Below are positions 9,541-16,958 of a stretch of 34,273 nt of DNA, in pieces. A program made the position numbers and the translations under genes. Within the stretch, counting starts at the first letter, position 1. Every line of letters starts with the position of its first letter. Source of the stretch: Bacteroidota bacterium (GTDB lineage Bacteria; Bacteroidota; Ignavibacteria; Palsa-1295); contig JAUZOQ010000030.1 of the NCBI GenBank assembly GCA_030706385.1, forward strand, positions 1 to 34,273, given 5' to 3'. A model generated the notes under the pieces. It made no database searches. It worked only from the letters and a program-made list of their open reading frames with translations, and had not been told where the DNA came from.

Positions 9541-9548
9541 CAAAATTA
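9541..9548 (-). promoter_or_regulatory. Possible Bacteroidota -7 box before the HAD gene
   Basis: On the minus strand this reads TAATTTTG, matching TAnnTTTG, 26 nt before the HAD start codon and overlapping the stop of glcF. No TTG -33 box is found at 17-19 nt upstream. It could be an internal promoter or chance. Confidence 0.25.
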
Positions 9549-10847
9549 CGCTATACTGCCGGACATTGCAGAATTGACAACTTCTATGACATGCATCACG
9601 GGAATCGGAAGATCCCGATCACGAACTCCAAGTTGAAGCTGCATCAGGCATCCGGCATTTGCTGTTGCAACAATATCAGGGGTTCGCGAAGTGATTATGA
9701 TCATTTTCCTTTCAAGTAATGCCTCGCCCATTTCCGGATGTTCAATATTGTGCGTGCCTGCACTTCCACAGCAAATTTCATTTTCTTCAAAGGCAAAAAC
9801 ATCGGTGTTGCGTACCAATTTCAACAATTCAGCTGGAGCATCCTTAATTTGTTGGCCGTGATAGAGATGGCACGGAGCCTGATATCCAATGGTCTTTTTC
9901 TTCGGAAGCATGAGATTCATTTTCAGGAGATCATCCTCATGAAACTCCAGAAGGAATTCGGAGATATCACGGATCGTGCCTCGAACTCGGGTAGCGCGTT
10001 CATACTCCGGATGGCCCTCGAATAACTTGGGATAATCCTTTAACATTGCTCCGCAACCGGCAATATTGGCAATGTAATAATCGATCGTTGCGCTTTCTAA
10101 TGCACTGATCGTTTTTAGAGCCAGTTCGCGCGCATGCTCTCCGAATCCTGCGTGCGCAGAAAGCGCACCACAACACGCTATTTCCGGAATAATGTGAACA
10201 TCGTATCCCATTTTGTTCAGCACGCTTATGGTGGCGTCGTTAATTCGTGCGGTAAACAGATCGCCGATGCAGCCGATAAGTAGTCCGACTGAACCTCTTT
10301 TAGCGGCTGTTGATCGATATACGGAATTTCGCCGATGGGGAAACGGGACTTGATCCGGTAAAAGCGCAATAGAAGAAGCGAAGCGTTTCAGAGGGAAGCT
10401 CCTCCGATCAAAAGTTTTCTCGAAAAGCCGAGCGAGCCTGGTTATGGCCAAGGCCGCAATCGGAACTTGGAGGATTCGGGTAAGTATTGGCGAGCCAATT
10501 AACTTCGTGTAGATGAATTCACGAAAAAGACTAACTCCTGCTCGTTCATTGATGATCTCGCGAGTCTGCTCCATCAGTATACCAAATTGGACACCGGAAG
10601 GGCAGGCCGTTTCGCACGAACGGCACACGACACAGGATCCTTCGTGCGATACAAACATTTCATCGGTTGCAGATATGCTACCTTCTTCAACTGCTTTCAT
10701 CAGGTAGATTCTACCTCGAGGACTCGACATTTCCTCTCCTGTCACAAGGTAGGTAGGGCAGTGTTCGAGGCAAAGGCCGCAATGGATGCATGCCTGTAAT
10801 TTCTCGGAGCGCTCGAAAAATTGTGCGGTATGAAGGTTATCGTTCAT
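9546..10847 (-). CDS. glcF: Glycolate oxidase iron-sulfur subunit-like (GlcF)
   Basis: The product is 433 residues from the ATG at 10847. An upstream TTG at 10877 would overlap the preceding gene by 26 nt; the ATG instead leaves a 4-bp gap and is preceded directly by GAGAGG. Two ferredoxin-type 4Fe-4S motifs are visible, CIHCGLCLEHCP (C20, C23, C26, C30) and CVVCRSCETACP (C72, C75, C78, C82). Two cysteine-rich CCG domains follow, with IACCGALSAH and EICCGSAGTHN. In GlcDEF this subunit relays electrons from the flavin subunits towards the quinone pool. The closest domain relatives also include lactate-utilisation LutA/LldE and glycerol-3-phosphate GlpC, but the GlcE-like partner favours GlcF. 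No GlcD is present in the window. Confidence 0.88.
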   Translation of the reverse strand: MNDNLHTAQFFERSEKLQACIHCGLCLEHCPTYLVTGEEMSSPRGRIYLMKAVEEGSISATDEMFVSHEGSCVVCRSCETACPSGVQFGILMEQTREIINERAGVSLFREFIYTKLIGSPILTRILQVPIAALAITRLARLFEKTFDRRSFPLKRFASSIALLPDQVPFPHRRNSVYRSTAAKRGSVGLLIGCIGDLFTARINDATISVLNKMGYDVHIIPEIACCGALSAHAGFGEHARELALKTISALESATIDYYIANIAGCGAMLKDYPKLFEGHPEYERATRVRGTIRDISEFLLEFHEDDLLKMNLMLPKKKTIGYQAPCHLYHGQQIKDAPAELLKLVRNTDVFAFEENEICCGSAGTHNIEHPEMGEALLERKMIIITSRTPDIVATANAGCLMQLQLGVRDRDLPIPVMHVIEVVNSAMSGSIA

Positions 10848-10851
10848 CCTC

Positions 10852-11670
10852 TCAAACGAGCACTCCTTTCGGGTCAAATACTTTTCTCACGTTCATCAAT
10901 AACTCTTGAGCAACGGGTGAGAGTACGGCCTTTCTTCCAGCATCGCGAAGCAATATCATTTTACGAACGGAACCGACCCATTCGGAATCGCTCAATTCTT
11001 CGACCATCATAATCTCCGACTTGAGCAACTCTCTATCATAACTTACATCTTCGGAATATCCGGCAAATTCGACAAGAAGTTTTCCATCAAATTCTTCAAG
11101 GCAAGTCGGATGAAAAAGCACAAGCCTTTGCTTTGAATCGAGGGGAGCCAGGAAACGAAAAAATTCTTCCGGTCTTGGTTGTACTTTTAGTGTGAGATCA
11201 AGAATCACTCCAAATCGCCCTTGCGACCCGCAAAATGAGCGATGGATATCGTAACCGGCAACAGATTTTACAACTCGGGATCCGCTTTTGAAGATCTCAC
11301 CACTAGTCGTGCAAAAGGTACCACCAAGAATGGTGGTACGGAGAGCTCCGCTGCTTAGTGAACGTGGATGGAAATGATCCATTGCGATCGCAGCGCCGAG
11401 GGTTTGCTCCAATGACTCATCGGCGCATAAGGTCGGGATCCATTGGCCTTTGGCAACAAGGATGTTCTCAAGTTTTGTTAACGGGATCCCTGAGCCTACA
11501 GAAATGATCATTTCTTCGGGTTCATAAAGTACTACCGAGTTCAGCTTCGAAAGCGAGATCGTATCTTCTGCATGACGATCAGCGTCATTGCCTGAAATAT
11601 GAAGCGGAAGATCCTTTCTTTTTCGAAGAAAGTCAGAGACTTCAGTATGCGAGTTCGGTGTGAACGCCAT
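10852..11670 (-). CDS. glcE: FAD-binding oxidoreductase, GlcE-like
   Basis: The 272-residue protein has a PCMH-type FAD-binding fold. LYEPEEMIISVGSGIPLTKLENIL (about residues 49-72) is the first half of the FAD domain. The block SGSRVVKSVAGYDIHRSFCGSQGRFG (about 128-153) is typical of GlcE. The end, VRKVFDPKGVLV, is the standard C-terminus of the GlcD/GlcE family. It is shorter than E. coli GlcE (about 350 residues), with a reduced middle cap. The ATG overlaps the rlmN stop by one base (TAATG), which implies translational coupling. Its partner is GlcF directly downstream. The catalytic GlcD subunit is missing from this locus. Confidence 0.82.
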   Translation of the reverse strand: MAFTPNSHTEVSDFLRKRKDLPLHISGNDADRHAEDTISLSKLNSVVLYEPEEMIISVGSGIPLTKLENILVAKGQWIPTLCADESLEQTLGAAIAMDHFHPRSLSSGALRTTILGGTFCTTSGEIFKSGSRVVKSVAGYDIHRSFCGSQGRFGVILDLTLKVQPRPEEFFRFLAPLDSKQRLVLFHPTCLEEFDGKLLVEFAGYSEDVSYDRELLKSEIMMVEELSDSEWVGSVRKMILLRDAGRKAVLSPVAQELLMNVRKVFDPKGVLV

Positions 11671-12788
11671 TAGATTCCGATCGCGATAGGATGAGGTAGT
11701 TTACTCAGAGCGAGTTGCCCGCAAGCCGCCTCGATATCTTCACCTGAGCTTGAGCGTACCATGACATGAACTCCCTCGGCGCGGAGCAGATCATTGAATC
11801 GGATGAAATGCTCGTCGGTTGCAGGATGAAGTTCAGCGCCTATTCCGACGGGATTCGTAAAATCGATCCGATGAAAAGGAATGACATTCACTTTACTTGG
11901 CAGGCGCCGGGCGATCTTTGCAAGACGACGGGCATCGGCATCGCTATCATTAAGCCCTTCAAAAAGAATATACTCGTACGTTACCGGTATTCCGGTAACT
12001 TTATAATACTCATCCATAGCTTCTAGCAAATCTTTGATCGGATGTGCGCGGTTTATCGGCATGAGCTTTGAGCGAAGTTCATCCGTCGTCGCATGAAGGC
12101 TGAGGGCAAGTTTGACGCCGAGCTTTTCATGAGCAAACTTCCTAATTTCTTCAGGCAATCCGCTCGTTGATACAGTGATGCGCTTCGAGCCGATGATATC
12201 GAGTTCGGGATCGGTGAGGATGCGAAGCGAACGAACAACGTTGTCGTAATTGAGCAGCGGTTCGCCCATTCCCATATAAACTACATTAGTGATACGTTCA
12301 CCTGTAAGGCGCTCAACTTCAAAATATTGCTGAAGAATTTCAGAGGTGGTCAAATTACGTTTGAGCTTCATCGATGCCGTTGCGCAGAACTTGCAATCAA
12401 GAGGGCAGCCCACCTGTGTCGAAAGGCAGAGTGTCTTGCGACGAGCTTCGCCTTTCGAATCGCGCATTTCACTGGGAATGAGAACACTTTCGATCTGAAA
12501 ACCATCTGAGAGATCGAATAAGAACTTTATCGTGCCATCTTCACTCATAGACCTGTGCGCAAGCGAGATCGTACCGATCGTAAATTGTTCGTCGAGCAAT
12601 GATCGCAGATCAGCAGGAAGTTGTGTCATCTCTGAGAAGCTGCGGGCGCGCTTGGCATGCAGCCATTGGTAGATCTGTTTTCCGCGATAGGCAGGGATAT
12701 CGCCGATTTTCGAATAGATCGCCGCCAGGATCTCCGGCTGCGAGAGCCCGAGAAGATCATTCGATAGTATTTTTGGGTTGCGATTCAT
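11670..12788 (-). CDS. rlmN: Dual-specificity 23S rRNA/tRNA adenine C2-methyltransferase RlmN
   Basis: The 372-residue radical-SAM enzyme methylates C2 of A2503 in 23S rRNA and A37 in some tRNAs. The radical-SAM cluster motif is GCPLDCKFC (C128, C132, C135). The two mechanistic cysteines are at C121 (TLCLSTQVGC) and C356 (IEAACGQL), equivalent to E. coli C118 and C355. GMGEPLLNYDNV (173-184) is the SAM-binding GGEP-like motif, and the N-terminal helical domain (YRGKQIYQWLH) is present. It is the first gene of the long minus-strand run; its stop is fused to the GlcE start. A divergent gene begins 50 bp upstream, so the promoter must lie in 12789-12838, though no clear box is visible. Confidence 0.97.
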   Translation of the reverse strand: MNRNPKILSNDLLGLSQPEILAAIYSKIGDIPAYRGKQIYQWLHAKRARSFSEMTQLPADLRSLLDEQFTIGTISLAHRSMSEDGTIKFLFDLSDGFQIESVLIPSEMRDSKGEARRKTLCLSTQVGCPLDCKFCATASMKLKRNLTTSEILQQYFEVERLTGERITNVVYMGMGEPLLNYDNVVRSLRILTDPELDIIGSKRITVSTSGLPEEIRKFAHEKLGVKLALSLHATTDELRSKLMPINRAHPIKDLLEAMDEYYKVTGIPVTYEYILFEGLNDSDADARRLAKIARRLPSKVNVIPFHRIDFTNPVGIGAELHPATDEHFIRFNDLLRAEGVHVMVRSSSGEDIEAACGQLALSKLPHPIAIGI

Positions 12789-12838
12789 TTTTGGGTTATG
12801 CGCGTTAGCAAGCTGATTCGTCTGGTAATAACACGAAT

Positions 12839-13354
12839 ATGTCTCAACAAATTACGTTCGCTCCGATCTTTACTTTCCGCCATGCTCATGAGCAGGAGCA
12901 GCTTCGCGCCTGGCGCAAGGCACTTCGCGATGAGCATAAGAATCTGGTTTTCACCAATGGTGTCTTCGATATTCTGCACCACGGCCATGTCTCTTATCTT
13001 AAGGAAGCCCGAAATCTCGGTGACGCCCTTGTTATAGGATGTAATGCCGATGCATCGGTGCGCAGGCTTAAAGGCGAAAAACGTCCGCTTCAATCCGAAG
13101 GCGACCGTGCTCACATACTGGCAGCCTTGAAAGCCACGGATTGCGTCGTGATCTTTGATGATGACACACCCTTATCACTTGTGGAGTTTCTTGTTCCCGA
13201 TGTTCTTGTCAAGGGTGCCGATTGGAGTGTCGAGCATGTTGTGGGTCGGGATGTTGTCGAAAGACATGGGGGGAAAGTTCTGACCATTCCGTTCATTGAG
13301 GGAAGATCGACTACCGGTGTTGTGGAAAAAGTGATCGAACGCTATTCGAAATAA
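12839..13354 (+). CDS. rfaE2: D-glycero-beta-D-manno-heptose 1-phosphate adenylyltransferase
   Basis: The 171-residue protein is a stand-alone nucleotidyltransferase equivalent to the C-terminal domain of HldE (HldC/RfaE2). FTNGVFDILHHGHVSYL (38-54) carries the HxGH nucleotidyl-transfer signature (H47-H50). Further family blocks are ALVIGCNADASVRRLKG, KRPLQSEGDRAHIL, LVPDVLVKGADW and GRSTTGVVEKVI. It makes ADP-heptose for the LPS inner core; the kinase half must be encoded elsewhere. About 37 residues precede the core, slightly more than usual. It stands alone on the plus strand, divergent from rlmN, and its stop lies 4 bp from the stop of the convergent LolA-like gene. Confidence 0.95.
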   Translation: MSQQITFAPIFTFRHAHEQEQLRAWRKALRDEHKNLVFTNGVFDILHHGHVSYLKEARNLGDALVIGCNADASVRRLKGEKRPLQSEGDRAHILAALKATDCVVIFDDDTPLSLVEFLVPDVLVKGADWSVEHVVGRDVVERHGGKVLTIPFIEGRSTTGVVEKVIERYSK

Positions 13355-13358
13355 TCCG

Positions 13359-14012
13359 TTACTCCCGGAGATCAATGATCTTTGTTCCTTTGGGTGGCGA
13401 GTAAGTGAAGCTCGAAGCTTTCAGCTTCTTCACCGTTTGCATTTTGATGTTCGCAATTGCCACATCTCCCATCGCTGCGCGAGCAGTGATCTTATTTATG
13501 ATGATCCCGGATTTCGGTGAGCGGGTGAAAGAAAACTTTAGCATTGAAATTCCACCAACACTCTCCAGAACCTTCGAGATATCTTTTGATGGCGTTAAGG
13601 CGAGTTCGAAGGTATTATGTTTCTTTGTGAGTGTGCCGGAATAATTAGAGGAAAACTTGACAAGCTCCTGAACATTTGAAAGGGAGCCGGACTTGCTATC
13701 GGCCTTATCGAGCACAACTTCCTTTTTCGTTTTGTCCAAATGCCAGATCGTTGTTCCGTCACTAATAATCAGATCGCGCGGATTCTCGATCCGGAATTTT
13801 CCGGAGCCGCTGGCGAAGGTTAACGAATTCTTTTCACCGTCAAGCGTAAAGGAAATTGTCGTACCTTCTCCTTGCGAATAGAGTTTTTCCAGCTCCTTCG
13901 CCATTTCATCGGCTGTCTGGGCCCATGACGCCGATGATAGCAAGAGACATACCAGAATGAGAGCTGTATTACGGATGCTGTAAGAATTCATAGATTTCAT
14001 TTTTTCGTTCAT
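13359..14012 (-). CDS. LolA-like outer-membrane lipoprotein carrier family protein
   Basis: The protein is about 217 residues with a signal peptide (core SIRNTALILVCLLLSSASWAQ), so it is periplasmic. The mature part alternates short beta strands (GTTISFTLDG, GSGKFRIENPRDLIISDGTTIWHLD, KEVVLDK), the pattern of the LolA/LolB half-barrel that binds lipoprotein acyl chains. The block RDLIISDGTTIWHLD is typical of LolA relatives. The start is uncertain: ATGs exist at 14012, 14000 and 13991. I chose 14012 because GAAGAG lies about 4 nt upstream; all three keep the signal peptide and all overlap the 3' end of the GNAT gene. It is the last gene of a six-gene operon. Confidence 0.78.
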   Translation of the reverse strand: MNEKMKSMNSYSIRNTALILVCLLLSSASWAQTADEMAKELEKLYSQGEGTTISFTLDGEKNSLTFASGSGKFRIENPRDLIISDGTTIWHLDKTKKEVVLDKADSKSGSLSNVQELVKFSSNYSGTLTKKHNTFELALTPSKDISKVLESVGGISMLKFSFTRSPKSGIIINKITARAAMGDVAIANIKMQTVKKLKASSFTYSPPKGTKIIDLRE

Positions 14013-14601
14013 TCCACTCTTCACTGGTAATCGCAAAGATCTTTGTATCCTGCCACTTTCCGCCGAGATAGAGCGCGCGAATTGCTGTTCCTTCGAAGCG
14101 CAAATTCAGTTTTTCCGCCATCCGGAGGCTCGGGACATTTTCCGGAGCTATCCACAATGAAATGCGATGCAGCCTGGCAAGTTCGAAGCTGAAATGTAGC
14201 ACGGCAACCAGCGCTTCTGTTGCATATCCACGATTGAGATATTCGTTACCGATCCAATATCCGACGAATGCCGATTGCGCAACATTCCGAATAATATTGG
14301 TGATTCCGATCTGGCCGATGATCGCACCAGATTCTTTAAGGATGATCGCAAATCGATGGTCGAGGCCATCTTCCCATCTTTCGATGGTCGAGCGAAGCAT
14401 TTCCCTCATCGTACGTATTCCTTCGGCATCTGTTGCAGGCTCGGGCTTTAGTGGGCTATAAGGAGCCAAGTGAACATGTAGACTTCTTTGCTCGAGATAG
14501 AAGAATTCCTCAGCATCGCGGACTTCGAACTGCCGGATCTCGAGGCGCGGAGATTCGATGTGTCGGGGAAGCGGATCGACGGGCTTAAACTCTTCCAACA
14601 T
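13969..14601 (-). CDS. GNAT N-acetyltransferase, RimJ/RimL-like
   Basis: The 210-residue protein has the GNAT fold. It opens with SPRLEIRQFEVRDAEEFF (the beta1 and helix 1 region of RimJ-type enzymes). The acetyl-CoA pyrophosphate loop is NRGYATEA, preceded by FVGYWIGNEYL. ARLHRISLWIAPENVPSLRMAEKLNLRFEG is the conserved C-terminal block. Substrates in this family are protein N-termini or small amines; the sequence does not tell which. It overlaps the upstream SRPBCC gene by 17 nt and the downstream LolA-like gene by over 20 nt. Confidence 0.9.
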   Translation of the reverse strand: MLEEFKPVDPLPRHIESPRLEIRQFEVRDAEEFFYLEQRSLHVHLAPYSPLKPEPATDAEGIRTMREMLRSTIERWEDGLDHRFAIILKESGAIIGQIGITNIIRNVAQSAFVGYWIGNEYLNRGYATEALVAVLHFSFELARLHRISLWIAPENVPSLRMAEKLNLRFEGTAIRALYLGGKWQDTKIFAITSEEWNERKNEIYEFLQHP

Positions 14602-15079
14602 CGGCGGCCGGGACTTCTTTAATGTAAAACCGTTCTTCCAGGATTTCTTTGGTTTTTTGATGACGGTATTCGAACATCTGCTCCATCATCTTCCTGATCG
14701 AAACGGAATTCGCTATTCTGCCAATAAGTCCGAAGGGGACTTCGTACTCCAGCCGATCTTTCAGTTCCGTTAGCGAGGCGCATGGCTGACTGAAAGTGCG
14801 GGTATGCTTGAAGTATTTCATCGGGCCGGACAGCACAAGATCTGTCAGTCGGAATGGCCGATCGAACTCTTCTATGCGCACCAGCCAGTGGCTGGGGAAG
14901 AAATTGTACTGCATTACCCTCATCTCGATGATTTTACCAAGCCCTTTGCCCGATTCCCGAATCAGTTCGGCTTTCATCCAGGGCGGTGAAATAAGCCCGA
15001 GGTTTTTTGTATCGGTGTGAAAATCGAAAACTGCTTCGATCGGAGCGGCTATGGCTATACTGCTTTCAATAATGGTCAT
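14585..15079 (-). CDS. SRPBCC (START-like) family protein
   Basis: The 164-residue protein begins SSIAIAAPIEAVFDFHTDTKNLGLISPPW, the standard first strand and helix of the SRPBCC hydrophobic-ligand-binding fold. GKIIEMRV, HWLVRIEEFDRPFRLTD and FGLIGRIANSVSIRKMMEQMFEYR follow as in cyclase/dehydrase-like members. No catalytic residues can be assigned; such proteins bind or transport small hydrophobic molecules. Its ATG overlaps the Bcp stop (ATGA), which indicates translational coupling. Confidence 0.88.
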   Translation of the reverse strand: MTIIESSIAIAAPIEAVFDFHTDTKNLGLISPPWMKAELIRESGKGLGKIIEMRVMQYNFFPSHWLVRIEEFDRPFRLTDLVLSGPMKYFKHTRTFSQPCASLTELKDRLEYEVPFGLIGRIANSVSIRKMMEQMFEYRHQKTKEILEERFYIKEVPAADVGRV

Positions 15080-15540
15080 GCTGCTTTGGCCAAGGCCTCT
15101 AAGACTTCATCGACATGCCCGGTGACCTTTACTTTAGGGAATATCGCAATTATCTTCCCTTTTTCATCGATAATGAAGGTCGAGCGGACGATACCCATAT
15201 ATTTTCTGCCATACATGGATTTTTCCTGCCAAACTTGATAGTCATTAGCGATCTTCTTTTCCGTATCCGCGATAAGCGGGAAGGGAAGATCGTACTTCGT
15301 TTTGAAATTCTGATGTGATTTCTCAGAATCGGGACTTACTCCAAGAAGTACTACGCCCTTCTTCTTCAGGCGCGAGTATGAATCTCGGAAGTCACACGCT
15401 TCTGCTGTGCAGCCCGTCGTATTATCCTTCGGGTAAAAGTACAGCACAACTTTTGATCCTCTGAGATCCTTCAAGGAAATCTTCTTGCCGTTCTCATCCA
15501 CTCCGGAAAAATCGGGAGCCTTATCGCCAACCTTTAACAT
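15076..15540 (-). CDS. bcp: Thioredoxin-dependent peroxiredoxin, BCP/PrxQ type
   Basis: The 154-residue peroxiredoxin is full length. YFYPKDNTTGCTAEACDFRD (residues 34-53) contains the peroxidatic cysteine C44 and a resolving cysteine C49 five residues on, the atypical two-Cys PrxQ arrangement. The start MLKVGDKAPDF is canonical. It reduces hydroperoxides with electrons from thioredoxin. It is the third gene of the operon, 14 bp after the lipoprotein gene, and overlaps the SRPBCC gene by 4 bp. Confidence 0.97.
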   Translation of the reverse strand: MLKVGDKAPDFSGVDENGKKISLKDLRGSKVVLYFYPKDNTTGCTAEACDFRDSYSRLKKKGVVLLGVSPDSEKSHQNFKTKYDLPFPLIADTEKKIANDYQVWQEKSMYGRKYMGIVRSTFIIDEKGKIIAIFPKVKVTGHVDEVLEALAKAA

Positions 15541-15554
15541 AGTGTCTCAATAAA

Positions 15555-16037
15555 TTATTTAAAATCTACTGCCGCTTCTCCCTTGGTGACGATGGCTACG
15601 GCCCAATGGCGTCCTTTTTGCTTGACCATCCAAAAATAAGCCGGTTGCTCTCCATCATTGGGGGATTTGACCCGCACCATTCCGGTTTCTTCGATCTCAC
15701 CGTCATAGAGCAAACCCCGTTGAAGCTCCTGTTTCAGATCCCGATCGACATCGGCACGGGAGGTGGAGAAGAATTTGTGATTATGCATGTCATAGAGTGT
15801 ACGCATCCAGCCGATGTAATCACTGGTCACATAGGGGTTCTCAAAATATGACCGGAATACCCGAGTTGCGACCATGGAGTCACGCGCCGGAACATCGTTG
15901 CGCGTGACTGCATCGGCGAATTTCTGAGCGGCCTGTATCTGCTCCGATGCGCCGCGATCACAACCGGCTACCAGTAGCAGCAAAACCGCACAGCTAAACC
16001 AGCGGAACACCGATGACCTCTCTTTTCTCTTTAACAT
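15555..16037 (-). CDS. Hypothetical lipoprotein
   Basis: The 160-residue protein has a basic n-region (MLKRKERSS), a hydrophobic core and a lipobox LVAGC, so it is a probable lipoprotein anchored through the Cys at residue 26. The mature part is helical at first (EQIQAAQKFADAVTRND) and ends in strands (YFWMVKQKGRHWAVAIVTKG), reminiscent of a small NTF2/DUF4878-like fold, but I cannot name the family. The start overlaps the upstream gene by 44 nt; GGAG lies 9 nt before the ATG, supporting it. Confidence 0.75.
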   Translation of the reverse strand: MLKRKERSSVFRWFSCAVLLLLVAGCDRGASEQIQAAQKFADAVTRNDVPARDSMVATRVFRSYFENPYVTSDYIGWMRTLYDMHNHKFFSTSRADVDRDLKQELQRGLLYDGEIEETGMVRVKSPNDGEQPAYFWMVKQKGRHWAVAIVTKGEAAVDFK

Positions 16038-16869
16038 AGATCAGAACTCCACGATGGATAAAAAAATTTTCGGGTACAGGATATGGCGTTTCAGCATTCG
16101 GTTGATCGCTAAAAACAATCGCTCCGTCCTCAGTGTCCAGAACTTTCAAGTGGTTGCGAAGAAGGTTGCCCAGCATTGCCTGAGGATTATTCTGGATCCG
16201 TTCATGATAGGAGAAAACGATATACTTACCGAATTCCGCAAAATCGATCGTGCCGCGAAGCTCGGAAATCTCGAGAACGCCTTTGAGTGCATCCGCAATG
16301 GCCGAAAAGATCCCGTCATCCGGAGTGATCGCCATGGAATAGACAGAATGCCTATCCGTATCGGTAACCATCGATTGCAATGCCAGGATATTTTCTTTTT
16401 CAGAGCCATACGCCTCAAGGATCTCTCCGCTCATACTATCGATTGCGAAAAATTCTTTTCTGCCGATGGCTTCGCGTTGCGAGTAGATTCGACCTTCAAA
16501 TTCGAATAGCATAGAGACATCCGGTTGTTCCCATCGCAAGACTCCGGTATGGATATTAAGTGCAACAATACCTTTTGGCTCGGGCATATCGGGCTTCCGA
16601 AATTTCTGGATGAAGATCGTATCTGCTGTTGCACGCTCAGAATTGAACCACCAGGCTTCGTCGATCGTCACGTCGCGCCAAAGCAATTTGCCCGTCGGAA
16701 CATTGAGTGCAAAGAGTGATGCCGTCTTGGCATCCGTGTCACGCTCTTCGCCGGCAAGTATTCCGTCCGGCGAGATCAAGAGCTTCCAGATAATAACGGA
16801 TGAGCTTTTTGTCCGGAATCGCCAGGATGCTTTCAGCTTGTCCGATTTGAATTTTGAAAGTATGCTCAT
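15994..16869 (-). CDS. DUF4905-like beta-propeller-type protein
   Basis: The 291-residue protein has no signal peptide. ASWRFRTKSSSVIIWKLLISPDGILAGEERD (about residues 14-44) resembles the start of the DUF4905 family found in Bacteroidota and Chlorobi. Repeated strands of the type LFALNVPTGKLLWRDV, IVALNIHTGVLRWEQP and FFAIDSMSGEILEAYG look like PQQ/WD-type propeller blades. No enzymatic motif is seen. It is the first gene of a tightly packed operon with the lipoprotein, Bcp, SRPBCC, GNAT and LolA-like genes, and starts 34 nt after a terminator-like hairpin. Confidence 0.75.
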   Translation of the reverse strand: MSILSKFKSDKLKASWRFRTKSSSVIIWKLLISPDGILAGEERDTDAKTASLFALNVPTGKLLWRDVTIDEAWWFNSERATADTIFIQKFRKPDMPEPKGIVALNIHTGVLRWEQPDVSMLFEFEGRIYSQREAIGRKEFFAIDSMSGEILEAYGSEKENILALQSMVTDTDRHSVYSMAITPDDGIFSAIADALKGVLEISELRGTIDFAEFGKYIVFSYHERIQNNPQAMLGNLLRNHLKVLDTEDGAIVFSDQPNAETPYPVPENFFIHRGVLIYVKEKREVIGVPLV

Positions 16870-16902
16870 AATTTTTGCACCGCCTCAAACATCTTCATGA
16901 GC

Positions 16903-16931
16903 ATAAAAAAGCCCTAACTTTTTCTGGGCTC
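16903..16931 (-). terminator. Rho-independent terminator after the metallophosphoesterase gene
   Basis: On the minus strand a short GC stem (AGCCC / GGGCT) encloses a loop of about 11 nt and is followed directly by six Ts (TTTTTT). It lies 28 nt past the stop of the metallophosphoesterase gene and before the DUF4905-like gene. The stem is short, but the T tract is good. Confidence 0.55.
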
Positions 16932-16958
16932 TCAGAATTTTCGATGATCCCGGAAATC

